From the NCBI GenBank assembly GCA_950097015.1, contig CATNEN010000034.1:1006501-1070500 (forward strand): a DNA stretch of 64,000 bases, in the 5' to 3' direction. Position 1 is the first letter of the stretch. Each line of letters opens with the position of its first letter. The translations under genes and the position numbers were made by a program. Of this stretch, positions 10,943 to 22,131 are shown piece by piece. This DNA comes from Macrostomum hystrix (lineage: Eukaryota > Platyhelminthes > Macrostomidae). Below the pieces are notes generated by a model. The model did no database searches. It was not told the DNA's origin and saw only the letters and a program-made list of their open reading frames with translations.

Positions 10943-11583
10943 GGGGTCATTTCACAAACCCTAATTTTCATAACGTCGCAAGACACACTCTTTCATAAGC
11001 CCTAAATTTCATAAACCCTAATTTTCACAATGTCGCAAAGCTGTGCACAGAATTTCATAAGCTCTAAATTTCACAACGTTAAAAACAAAAGTTGCTTCTG
11101 ACTTCACAAGCCCTAAATTTCACAAGCCATAGGCCTAATTTTCACAAGAGCTAATTTGCACAACGTCAAAAAGACATGCACAGAATTTCATAAGCTCTAA
11201 ATTTCACAAGCCCTAAATTTCACAAGACCTAATTTTCACAATGTCAAAAAGCCATGCACAGAAACTTCAGAAAATTAGGGTTTGTGAAAGCAACCCCTGT
11301 GAAAGATCCTATCTCCATAGTGCTTTTAGGCATTGTGAAATTTAGGGTTTGTGAAAGATCCCATCTCCATAGTGCTTTTAGGCATTGTGATGAAATTTAG
11401 GGCTTATGAAATTTAGAGCTTATGAAATTCTGTGCATGTCTTTTAGGCGTTGTGAAATTTAGGTGTTGTGAAATCTGTGGCATTGCTTATTTTCAACGTT
11501 GTGAAATCTAGGGTTTGTGAAATTTAGGGCTTATGAAAGGATCTGGTTTAGACGTGAAAATTAGGGTTTGTGAAAGTGACCCC
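10943..11583. mobile_element. Foldback (large inverted-repeat) element
   Basis: The left half is built of imperfect units such as TTTCACAAGCCCTAAATTTC and CATAAGCCCTAA. The right half is built of their reverse complements (GTGAAATTTAGGGTTTGTG). The two ends match as terminal inverted repeats: GGGGTCATTTCACAAACCC on the left, and the complement of GGGTTTGTGAAAGTGACCCC on the right. The element has no coding capacity and no clear target-site duplication. It looks like a foldback or MITE-like element. The name is descriptive because no family can be assigned. Confidence 0.65.
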
Positions 11584-12316
11584 TATAGCTATAAGACAGT
11601 GAAAAACTGGCAAGTTATAAATATCTTATTTTTAGTGTTGTTCTTAGAAAGAGTGATATTTCTAAGCTTTTCAAATGCTATTGCTTTGGTGTCTCTAAGC
11701 CCAGTTGCTCTCTTGTAGCTTAGCTAGCTAATTTACTTATATGTAACACAATTTATAAAAACAAATTAAGTCAATGTATTTCATGCCATTTCTTCTATTT
11801 GTAGGTGTAGCCATAGTTTATGACAATTTATAAACGTGCTTAGGTGTTCATTTTTGCATACTCTTTAGAGTTTATTCAATATTATAGTTTTTTTGCATCT
11901 AATTATGATTAATAGTTCTAACTACACTCATGTTTCACACAACATGGTACTATAAAGATCAATTCCAAAGCATCATACATAATTAAATTAATAATTTGCT
12001 AGAGTTGCTATGTAGCAAAGTTTTACATATTATATCTGTATCTATTTTATGTCTGTATCTGGAACTAGTGACTAATGAGCTATTTATAACTTTGTGTAAC
12101 CTCCAATGGAAATGCTAAGATATATAGTTAAAATACAACTGCTATGCTATTCATTCAAGTATTTGCTTTATGTCAAATACATGTTATGCATAAAATCTGC
12201 ATACTTAGAATTTTAACAAATTCATAATAAATAATAATAATGAAGCCCTCAAATAGCAACAGTTATGCAACAATTGTAAAGCACTCTTACAAATCGGAAG
12301 TTGTTGTATTTTTTAG
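11584..12316. other. AT-rich intergenic region upstream of the SUMO protease
   Basis: There is no convincing coding sequence. A 61-codon frame at 11533-11718 overlaps the foldback element and has no homology that I recognise. An upstream SENP exon carrying the true start could lie here but cannot be picked out. Confidence 0.4.
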
Positions 12317-14165
12317 CTAAATAGATTATTCGGCAGGGCAGCAGCACAGTTGCCTGAGCAGAAGCAGCAAAAGCCTGCACAAGCCACCATAGCAGAAGAT
12401 AGCAAAGTCAGCGACATGACTGTCAAACCAGCTGTGACGGTGTCAATGCCATCATTTTCCGCGCGTAGTCGTTTAAACTCTGGCACGCGCACCATTTTCA
12501 ATGGCATCGGCGCTGTACTTAACAATCTGTGCTCCAGTTTGAGCCCACAGCCTGCGCCATCGCCAATACAGCGAAAGCAAAAGGCTGAGCCAGAGCTTGG
12601 CCAAGGCAGAAGCAAGCGGGCTCGCGTTGATTCTGAACCAGCCGCCGCAGAAACTCCTTCCTTATCGATAGTTCAGCGCGTCTACCTCCAGGGCCGTCGC
12701 GTCGCCGAGAACGACGACCTTGTCATTGTCGACGGCAGCAGTGGCGCCGAGTTGCCGTCCTGTCGACGTAGCCAGCGACAGCGTCGGAAGCGCGGGCAAG
12801 ACAACGCGGCTGCTGATCAGGACGACCCAGGCAGCGACAAGTCGTCAGCTAGACGCCGGTCATTGATCGGAAAATTCACTTATAGGCCGGCCGGATCCGC
12901 CGATGGCATCACCGTGACAGACGCTGACGCGGCCTGCCTGCGCCCTGGCGAATACTTCAACGATGTCATGGTGGACTTTTATTTAAAGTACATGCATCAC
13001 TGCCTGCTGACGCCGGAGCAGCGACAGCGGACGCACATCTTTAACTGCTTTTTTTATAAGAAACTGACTAAGCGAGTTGAGCACGCTGCCAGGTCGGGCA
13101 TTCCCCTAATTGCGCGTCGGCACGCCTCTGTGGCCAATTGGACAAGGCGAGTCGACTTGTTTGACAAAGACTTCATTCTGGTGCCAATCAACGAGAGCTG
13201 TCACTGGTTCCTAGCCGTTATCTGCTTTCCCGGTGCGTTTGCCATGTGTGTCAGTCTTTCTCTATTGAAAGGCAGCAGGCTGCACTGTTTTTTGTACTGC
13301 CTACCCTAACTTGGCAACCTCCCCCGATTCTGCAATAAATTTTCCAGCATTAGTGGGCACAGTCGACTACTCGGCGCTGTACAATCGTGCCAAGCTACGA
13401 AGTCAGAAAGTTTCCGAACTGGGCAATGCGGAAGCCGCCAAAGCTGCTGAAAGTTTTGGCAGACGGGCTAAGGACGGCACACTCCAGCTGCCGTGCATTC
13501 TTGTGTTCGACAGCTTGTCCGGCACGGCCGCTCGGACTCCCAATGTGACCGCGCTGCGCGAGTGAGTGCGCTGGTGGACATCCAGTTGGCATTCACTTTA
13601 CCCCTCCTAGCCAGTGTCTGTCATTCACTCTGACTAAGCCCCTTCTTGGCAATGTCTGCCATCCACTTTGCCGTATCTAAACAACAACTATCAATAATCA
13701 TAATTCATAACACTCATGCCCCTGAATCCGCACAACTAGCGTCTAGCATACGCCATTCGACCTTAGCAGCATCTGGTAATGACCCTACCCACTCACCCAC
13801 ACAGCTACCTGCAGGTGGAGTGGGACACGAAACGTGCAGCTGTGGACGGTAGTCGTCGTTACTCGAAGGACACAATCCGCGGCTACTGTCCCAGCGTACC
13901 GCAGCAGCCGAACGCTGTGGACTGCGGGCCATACATGCTGCACTACGCTGAGATGCTGTTTCGCAAGCCTATTCGCCAGTTCACCAAGGACTATTTTGAG
14001 AATCGGATGTGCAACTGGTTCAAGCACTTCGAGATTGACAAGAAGAGATCCGAGATGGAGCAGCTGTTGGTGCACCTGTACCAGAGGATCGGACCTGATC
14101 GCACTGCGGAGACGACAAGCGGCAGTTCAAATAGCGACGGCGAGGGCGAGATAAGCTTCGCATAA
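12317..14165 (+). CDS. SENP6/7-type SUMO-specific protease (Ulp1/C48), three exons
   Basis: This is a cysteine protease that removes SUMO, in the SENP6/7 branch that trims poly-SUMO chains, probably nuclear. Exons are 12317-13232, 13348-13561 and 13805-14165 (stop TAA). Spliced, the frame is 496 residues, or 463 from the first ATG (12416). The N-terminal 180 residues are basic and low-complexity. The catalytic domain starts near CLRPGEYFNDVMVDFYLKYM. The triad is His in NESCHWFLAV (13202-13204), Asp in LVFDSLSG (13509-13511) and Cys in AVDCGPYMLHY (13923-13925), with the oxyanion Gln in VPQQPN. An insertion of about 35 residues separates the His and Asp blocks, as in SENP6/7. The exon starts after TTTTTTAG with an open frame upstream of the first ATG, so an earlier exon may supply the start. 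Confidence 0.88.
13233..13347 (+). other. SENP intron 1
   Basis: The donor is CCCG|GTGCGT and the acceptor TTTTCCAG|CA. Splicing in phase 1 restores FPALVGTVDY across the junction. The unspliced frame ends in an in-frame stop 26 codons past the donor. Confidence 0.8.
13562..13804 (+). other. SENP intron 2
   Basis: The donor is GCGCGA|GTGAGT and the acceptor CACACAG|CTACC. Splicing joins ALRD to YLQVEWD, exactly the conserved SENP 'LRxYLxxEW' junction. No repeat array is present. Confidence 0.85.
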
Positions 14166-15853
14166 GATTTTCTGTAAACAATCAAATAACCCACCTATTC
14201 TATCCTATCTATTTGCTTGCTGATTTACGAGGTCCTGTATGCATTTTTACTGTTGTTTTAACAAACTATCCTTGATTTGCGTCTTGTTGATTTTGCAATA
14301 TCTGGTTAATCAAAATGCACGTCAGTATGCCTAAACAGCACGTCACGACCGCGCTCGTTTCGTGTTCTTAGTTAATTTTCTGGCCGCCCAAAGTGTTGCC
14401 CCACCGATAGTTGTATCTTGGTACTAAATTACTGTCACTTATTGAATTGAATTATAATCAAGTAAAAGCTACAATTCATAAGCATCGGTTATTGGCATTT
14501 AAAGTAAACAACAAAGGCCACTAGTGGATTAACAATTTAGTCAGAAAGTCGCTTCTGTATATAGCACTCTCTGAAATGGTGCTTCTGTATATACGATCGG
14601 CTTCACTCATCCTGCTATTGTTCCGTTCTGTGGCTAGACACATTTTCGCTAGGCCATTGTCGCAAAATTACTTCAAAAGTTTTATTTAAAGCACTTACCA
14701 CAGTTAGCATTGTCATTGTGTTATTATAATAAAATAGACTAATAAGTTAAATTATTTAATTTTTATTAAATTGACAACACAAGAAATGAAATCTGGCACA
14801 TTTTGGCAGTTGTGACGACAAAAGACTAAAAACGATTACAAAACTGAAGTCTCAAAACTAAACTTAAATAAGTTTACCTGATGAAATAGAGGCACTAAAA
14901 AGTAATTTACATGTACGAGCGTAATATGTACATTGTTAAAGAGACGCAAGTAATTGATCAAAGTACAGCATTTACAATTTTGTTTAACAGAAATGCGTAT
15001 AGAAAAGCGCGCAAAGTTTCGTTACGTTTTTGTTTCGGCTACTCTCTGTTGCCATCTAGATTACAAAATAGTTAAATACTGTAATGTGTTGGATTGTTAC
15101 AGTAACAACAACAGGAATTAGATTTTAAGCATTCTTAACTGACATAGATAACTCCTGGATAATCTTGCTATTGTAGAAATTGCAGTTTAAGTTCATACAA
15201 CAATCAGGTCGATCTACACAATCAAATAGAAAAATTATTCGAAACAAACGGAAAGTTTCATGTAGGATATCAATTAACTAGACACATGTCTAGAATACCA
15301 ATATGTGCCAATTGATCATTAGAGGCACGCAAGGCTTAAGGTCTGAGAGGCAATCGTGAAGTTTAAGATGGATTTTGATTCCCAGAGTGTCAATTTTGAA
15401 GATAAATTAACAGCCATCTAACCTATTATCAGATAATTTGTCTATTCACTTTAATATCAAATAATTAATTAATGCAAACGAACAACTAAAAAAACTTGTT
15501 ATTTGATGCCCGTGTGAACAAGCCAAATTAAACTGCTCCGAATTACAAGAATACACAACTATCCAGCAAGTACACGTCGGACTCAACGCTCAATACTCAA
15601 ACTCAAGACTCAATGCTGCAAACTTGACTAACTCGACCTCGAGACACTCGAACTCCAGACCCAGAGCTCAAATACTCGAACTCCAGATCCACAGCTCAAA
15701 TACTCGAACTCCAGATCCACAGCTCAAATACTCGGACTCCAGACCCAGAACTCAAATACTCGAACGCCAGACTGCAAAGTCTCAAAACTATAAACTAGCT
15801 AAACTAGATACATATTTACTCAAACTCCGACCAAAAGCTCGGTACTCAACTAC
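14166..15853. other. Convergent intergenic region, SENP 3' end to MKK-A 3' end
   Basis: This is AT-rich sequence with no gene. It should contain the 3' UTRs of both flanking genes. At about 15630-15775 there are four copies of a 28-bp unit (core ACTCGAACTCCAGATCCACA) just downstream of the kinase stop codon. Confidence 0.55.
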
Positions 15854-18163
15854 TCAAACTTCAGATGTAGGCAGAGTAGCCGTGTCCGGTCCGCCTTTGT
15901 CTAGCACATCGCAGACAAATCCAGCCGTCTCATTGCGCAGTCCAGCTTCCCTGGCGGGATTGGCATCGATACCGGCCAAATAGGAATGCGCCAGGAGGCG
16001 ATCGAAGCGCCAACGCTCGTCCTGACTCTTCACTAGGCAGCGGGCCAAAAAATTAGGCAGCTCGGGGGTGAACCGGCTGGCAACCGACTGGGGCAGAGTG
16101 GGCGCCGGATCGTTCACAATGCGCCTGTTTAACTCGAACGGGCCAATTATTGGCTCGTAGGGATAGGCGCCCGTGGCAAGCTCCACCAGGCTGACGCCTA
16201 GAGACCAGACATCGGCGGCCGAAGTGAAGCCCTCCTTGCGCCGCAGTAGCAGGGAGCCAGTAGACTCCACGCCTAAGGCGTCTTTGCCATCGCCAGCTGG
16301 ACTGAGGTTCGAATCCGTAGCCAGGGGCGGCGAAGGCGGCAGGATTCGCTCCGGAGCCAGGTAGAGCTCGCAGCCGACGTTAGACTTGGCGATGCTGTTG
16401 TCCAAGAAGCCGGAAATGCCGAAGTCGCACATTTTTACCTGGCCGAGCCGGCTGACCAGCATGTTGCTGGGCTTCACGTCTCTGAACAGGCAGGGATGGT
16501 GGCATATGAGAATTCAACTGTGACAACAGGTAGCGAATACGAAACCTCACCCAATGAGCTGATCAGTGCAAAAACCTCACCCAATGAGCTGATCAGTGCA
16601 AAAACCTCACCCAATGAGCTGATCAGTGTAAAACCCTCACCCAATTAGCTTATCAGTGCAAAAACCTCACCCAATGAGCTGATCAGTGTAAAACCCTCAC
16701 CCAATTAGCTTATCAGTGCAAAAACCTCACCCAATGAGCTGATCAGTGTAAAACCCTCACCCAATTAGCTTATCAGTACAAAAACCTCACCCAATGAGCT
16801 GATCAGTACAAAAACCTCACCCAATGAGCTGATCAGTGCAAAAACCTCACCCAATGAGCTGATCAGTACAAAAACCTCACCCAATGAGCTGATCGGAACA
16901 AAAACCTCACCCAATGAGATGATCAGTACAAACATAGAAGCTCAAAATCTTAAATAATGAAGACAGGTTGGCAAAATGTTAAGCTACCTGTGCATAACGT
17001 CAATGCTGCGCATGTAGCTGAGGGCGCGCAGGACGGAGTAGGCAATGTAGCGCAGCACGGGGTCGGTGACTGGCTGATTCACGGCTGGACTGTAGGCCGC
17101 CAGGTACAGCTGCCTGAGCGATGCGTCCATTAGCTCCATTAGTATGAGAATGTCGCCCTCGTGAAACATGGCGCCATAGAAAAACACAGCAAAAGGGCAC
17201 TCGACCGCTTTGCGCAGGACGTTGATCTCGCGCAGTTGCAGTTCGTACTCGCGCGGATCGCTAGATCGACGCAAGTACTTTAACGCGAAGTCACAATTCG
17301 TACCCGGATGCCTCACCTAGAAATAAAGTCGTTAATTAAAAGCCGTAAAAGATTATCTTCGCATATGTTTATCTTTAAAAAGTGATTTGAGCAACTTGTG
17401 AAATCTATGGTCTACCAAGTCCACTAACAGTAATGTTTCTCAATGAAATTTATGTGAAATTTATTGTTTATGAAGGCCAGTAATGCCATTTGATGTGAAA
17501 ATATATGGTTTAAGAACATTAGAGTATCCTGACGTTCCCGAAATTATGGTTCATGAAAGAGACCAATCTGGGGTCGGTGGCAGAGCGGTCTAACGCATTT
17601 GCCTCTTGCACCACAGTCCCTAAGTTCGATTCCACGACGAGGCCACGTTTATTTGGGGCGCTCCCGCGGAGAGAAGGCTTGGTGGCTTGTCGTGAAATTT
17701 ATGCCCTTGAGGGCCAACCTCCTCCAAGGAACAGTGAAATGTACACGGCCTGACGATGAGAAAGTCAGAGCAGATGTACACACCTGTGTGAGCATGTCTG
17801 AGTACGGTATTTGTGTGCGTGTGCGTCAGGAGTCATTAAGAGGTCATTCTGGACTTGTTTTGCCTGTCTCTCTCAATATCCAATTACCTGATCCACAACA
17901 CCGAAGCGGCCCTTGCCAAGTCCGCGCACGGTCTTCAGTTCGGCAGCCTTTAATTCAATGTCGGCGCCATTGTGCCGGATGACTGTCAGCTCGCTAAGTG
18001 GCTGATTATTGGACAGCGGCACCGGCAGTGGAACTGTCACTGGCAGGGGGAGCGGCCTGGTGCTACCTCGGAGTCGGCCGCCGCTGTTACCCCGACTGCC
18101 TCCGCCGCCCACACTGCCTACACTAGCATCGCTAGGCGCAGAACTGTCTTGATTAGATTGCAT
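15854..18163 (-). CDS. MAP kinase kinase, MKK3/6-type (MKK-A), three exons
   Basis: A dual-specificity kinase expected to phosphorylate p38-type MAPKs. Exons 18163-17888, 17316-16988 and 16481-15854 give exactly 410 residues. The glycine loop is GKGRFGVV, the ATP lysine lies in FALKYL, and the segment VECPFAVFFYGAMFHEGD is diagnostic of MKK3/6. Catalytic HRDVKPSN spans the exon 2/3 junction; DFG and APE are intact. The activation loop DNSIAKSNVGC keeps two Ser but is one residue shorter than in vertebrate MKK6. A Ser/Gly-rich insert of about 20 residues beyond its paralogue follows APE. An N-terminal RLRGSTRPLPLP resembles a MAPK docking motif, and the C-terminal FVCDVLD resembles the DVD docking site. 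The chosen start is the first ATG after the acceptor at 18178, 14 nt upstream. It pairs head to head with MKK-B. Confidence 0.9.
16482..16987 (-). repeat. MKK-A intron 2 with a 30-bp minisatellite
   Basis: About 13 copies of a 30-bp unit (core CTCACCCAATGAGCTGATCA) span 16536-16935 and fill almost the whole intron between CACAG|GTAGC and CTGTTCAG|AGACG. A variant unit (CCAATTAGCTTATCAGT) alternates with the main one in the left third, giving a 60-bp higher-order pattern. Confidence 0.9.
17317..17887 (-). other. MKK-A intron 1, containing a SINE
   Basis: The donor is GATCAG|GTAATT and the acceptor TTTCTAG|GTGAGG. The intron separates the glycine loop from the rest of the N-lobe and has no counterpart in MKK-B, where GVVDRVRH is continuous. 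It carries the tRNA-derived SINE at 17570-17880. Confidence 0.85.
17570..17880 (+). mobile_element. tRNA-derived SINE
   Basis: The head has a perfect pol III A box (TGGCAGAGCGG, 17578-17588) and a B box (AGTTCGATTCC, 17623-17633), 45 bp apart and followed by a tRNA-like 3' end. Downstream, 17805-17850 (TACGGTATTTGTGTGCGTG then CAGGAGTCA) matches a second copy at 50230-50270. The anticodon arm does not fold cleanly, so it is not called a tRNA gene. Confidence 0.75.
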
Positions 18164-18177
18164 CAGTTTCCTTGTTT

Positions 18178-19033
18178 CTGCAATATAGATTTGCCAACTG
18201 TTGCTTATAGACAGATACAAGCAAAATAATTATTTTTACAGCACTTGTAATAAACACGTTTGATACATGAGTCACGCAACTGGATCTCTGTATGAGAGCA
18301 GTGCTCATGCTATCATTTGTATTCCTAAATATTTCTTACAATACAATAGCACATCTAGACAAAAGTTGAGAAAATTTGAGGAGGTACAATAATTATAATA
18401 CTTTGCATTTGGACTAGCATAACTTTTTACATTCATTTCATTCAGATTGTGAACTGTAACTCAGTCTATCTTATGCAGGAAATTTCCTGAAAAATGGATG
18501 CCAATATTATCTTTGTTCACTTAGCATATAAATGTATGCATCAGTTTCCTGCTATAAGATTGGTGTAATTGGCGTAAATAAAATTGTGCAAAATTGGGTG
18601 GCATAAAATGCAATTCCCAAATTATGGCTGTTCTAGGCTATGACTGATATAGTTTTGTCAAATGTAAATGTAAAGTTGCAAAGTCATGGAACAATTTTTA
18701 TTTTAATTAAGTTTATTGAACATAATATGAAGTATTTATTTCAGTTTGTTCATTGTAAAAAATAACTAGTTAATAAAAATAATATATTATACAGGCATAA
18801 TTTGGCATAAAACCTTGGGATTATTTTCTATTAGGCAAAATTTGGCATAAAATGAAGAATACATTTTAAATTTGCTATTTGTTTTCAAGACAATGCCAAG
18901 AAAGTATCGGCATGTTTTAACTGCTCGACTTAATATTTGATTCACCTGTAGAAATCAGAAGCTGGGGACATTGTCAAGCAAACAGACCTAACACACAAGG
19001 CCTGCTATCTCACAAGCATATAGAAAACAAGAG
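18178..19033. other. Upstream region of MKK-A
   Basis: AT-rich DNA between the MKK-A exon 1 acceptor and the 25-bp array. A short sequence around TTTGGCATAAAA recurs near 18800 and 18845. No gene is seen. The promoter of MKK-A, or an upstream exon, should be here or beyond the array. Confidence 0.4.
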
Positions 19034-19039
19034 TTGCAT

Positions 19040-19985
19040 TTTTTCAGCATCTGCTACCATTGCTTCATTATTCACTTGCTACCATTGCTTCATTATTCAT
19101 TTGCTACCATTGCTTCATTATTCACTTGCTACCATTGCTTCATTATTCATTTGCTACCATTGCCTCATTATTCACTTGCTACCATTGCTTCATTATTCAC
19201 TTGCTACCATTGCTTCATTATTCACTTGCTACCATTGCTTCATTATTCACTTGCTACCATTGCTTCATTATTCATTTGCTACCATTGCTTCATTATTCAC
19301 TTGCTACCATTGCTTCATTATTCACTTGCTACCATTGCTTCATTATTCACTTGCTACCATTGCTTCATTATTCACTTGCTACCATTGCTTCATTATTCAT
19401 TTGCTACCATTGCTTCATTATTCATTTGCTACCATTGCTTCATTATTCACTTGCTACCATTGCTTCATTATTCACTTGCTACCATTGCTTCATTATTCAC
19501 TTGCTACCATTGCTTCATTATTCACTTGCTACCATTGCTTCATTATTCACTTGCTACCATTGCTTCATTATTCACTTGCTACCATTGCTTCATTATTCAC
19601 TTGCTACCATTGCTTCATTATTCACTTGCTACCATTGCTTCATTATTCACTTGCTACCATTGCTTCATTATTCACTTGCTACCATTGCTTCATTATTCAC
19701 TTGCTACCATTGCTTCATTATTCACTTGCTACCATTGCTTCATTATTCACTTGCTACCATTGCTTCATTATTCACTTGCTACCATTGCTTCAAGGTTATT
19801 CACTTGCTACCATTGCTTCATTATTCATTTGCTACCATTGCTTCATTATTCACTTGCTACCATTGCTTCATTATTCACTTGCTACCATTGCTTCATTATT
19901 CACTTGCTACCATTGCTTCATTATTCACTTGCTACCATTGCTTCATTATTCACTTGCTACCATTGCTTCATTATTCATTTGCTAC
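19040..19985. repeat. 25-bp minisatellite, about 37 copies
   Basis: The unit has core TTGCTACCATTGCTTCATTA with C/T variation at its end. It is very homogeneous, with one 2-bp insertion copy near 19793. Because the period is not a multiple of three and the unit lacks stops, all three plus frames stay open for over 300 codons. These are not genes. Confidence 0.95.
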
Positions 19986-22131
19986 AAGCTTTTGCACCTA
20001 ATAAAAAATCCCAAAAGATAAACAATGAACCAACTTGACAGCAGAAGTAAGATCCAAACAAAGTTATTTGATCTTTTTAAGCATGAGATTTTTAGTGACC
20101 TACAGTATACATAATGTATATACTAGAAACATACTTAAACAAGCTCCCAAATTTTTATGCCATGATTAGCTTCATTTTGTGACCTGAGGGTTTTAGTTTT
20201 CCCTAGGGCCTATAAAAAGTGTGACAGTCCAAATGGCAACAGTCAAAAAGGTCAGAATGCTACAGTGCTACATATACAATGTAATGACAAATTTGTAGGC
20301 CTAACCAAATATATGCATACATGTTTTATACTTTGTTATTTACCTTTCTTTATAAATTCTGCATTTTACTATGCTATTCCCTTGGAATTGGCATTATTAG
20401 CATAATACTTGTAGTATTGTTATACTACTCCAATTTCATTGCAAACTCCACATTTTACTAGGTAGGCCTATCATCTCTATCTGTGCTAACTTTCTGTGGA
20501 TAATTGAAGGTGGGTGTGGCGTCCCCCTAGTCCATGGACTGAACAGCTGTACCTAGCCTTCAGATGCGCCACGCAATAGCTGCGGCTGTGCTGTCGGCTG
20601 CACATCTGGCCTGATTGGGGCAGGTGTAATCAATTGTGCTAACTTTCCTACCAATGTTCTATTAAATAGGGGGGGATGATTGTTTTGACTTATCATTCTC
20701 CAGAGCTATAGCACATGCAGACTGCTTTGTGTTTGTTGTGACTTAATTTATTTGTACCTATTAACTAGTAAACAAGCACCCTTTTGATTGTTGCTTTTTT
20801 GACTATTGCCGTTTTTATTTGTTGCTTCTATGACTGTTTCTATTTTTTAGCTTTTTAATCCAGACTAAGAATTCTAAACTAGCTTTTTTATACCATTTTT
20901 AACTAGCAGCCAAGTTCCTTTGAAAAGTACAATAGTTATCTGGTAAAAATCTAATATAAACTCAGCAAAAATAATACCACCATAAAAGAGCAAGTCATCA
21001 AAGAATTTTTTCCTAGGCCTAATGTATTTTCGTTTAGCTAATTTAATATGCAGGCCACTTTATCGAAAAGAATACTCCATAGAAACAGGACTCGTCATGG
21101 AATGAGACCTATAGTCTAGGTGGAAGGTCGGTAAAACCGTCGTCAACTTTGTCCGAACTTTATAGTCATAAAAGTTAAATTTGAAAGCAAAAAACGCAGT
21201 GCCAGTGGTAGGCCTATAGTCAGATAAACTTTGCCATAGAAGTAGGAAATAGTACGCAATCTCCAACCACTTTACAAACTTTCCTGTAGGTTCAAAATAA
21301 AATTGACCCTATATCATGCATAGCATGCATGAACTATGTATTTCATGCATGAACAAGTTTTAGACAAGGAGGCTTAAAATATCGTACGCGATATTTAAGA
21401 GGAAAATTTACTTATGGGCAAAACTGAATATCGAAAAAAACATTCGCTGACAGTAGTGTTATACAGGAAAACTAATTACAATATATTACTACTTATTAAT
21501 TTAAAATTAAATTAGCAGGCAAAAATGTAACACATAATTTAGTGACTACAAAGAAAGCATTTGTTTTACTACAAAAAGTTTAAAAGAGAAAAATTCTTGG
21601 CCTTGAACAGGTCCCCGACCTTTATCGGGGTTACCCAGTTATAGTTCCCAGTCCATGTCAACGGATTGCCATTCTATATTATAGCCTGGACGTTGTTGCT
21701 TTTGTGGGCAGAGTTGGGTTCCGATTTATTTTATGATTCAATATGAAATAAACTAAATAGATTATATAAACAAAAAAAATATTTAAGGTAGATTAAATAT
21801 GACTAGGTTTTGGGCCTTCTGGCGTTTCAGATTCTCATGAATCACATCATTTTCATTAGGCCTACAGTAAAAATTGTCATCAGATTCAGATAGGTTGCTG
21901 TCAGAAGAACTTTAGGCTCCAAATTCAGCCAACTGAGATATGATATTTATGAGTTTCTCTGATATGATAATAAATTGGCTAATTTTTTAATACATCAATG
22001 TAAAGGCCTAAATAAAATTTATGGAGAATGGACATGCCATGCCCATGGTAACTTTTGCTAAAATATGGGATTAGGCCTATGGTTAATGTTATTAATTGTG
22101 ACAACACAAACATGATCAATTATGCCAAAAT
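19986..22131. other. AT-rich intergenic DNA between array and Merlin element
   Basis: No coding sequence. It holds six TAGGCCTA octamers (near 20297, 20462, 21014, 21211, 21857 and 22072), a hairpin CCCCGA/TCGGGG near 21613-21629, and an interspersed-repeat fragment at 20510-20580. Confidence 0.45.
20505..20585 (+). repeat. Interspersed repeat fragment, copy 1
   Basis: TAGTCCATGGACTGAACAGC, then TGTAC and, about 30 bp later, CGCAATAGC, matches the segment at 34990-35050. Two copies 14 kb apart with unrelated flanks indicate a dispersed element of unknown class. Confidence 0.55.

Noticed and set aside
10970..11570. Telomere-like CCCTAA/TTAGGG sequence
   Set aside because: The CCCTAA words are embedded in longer TTTCACAAG units and are not in pure hexamer runs. 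They belong to the foldback element.
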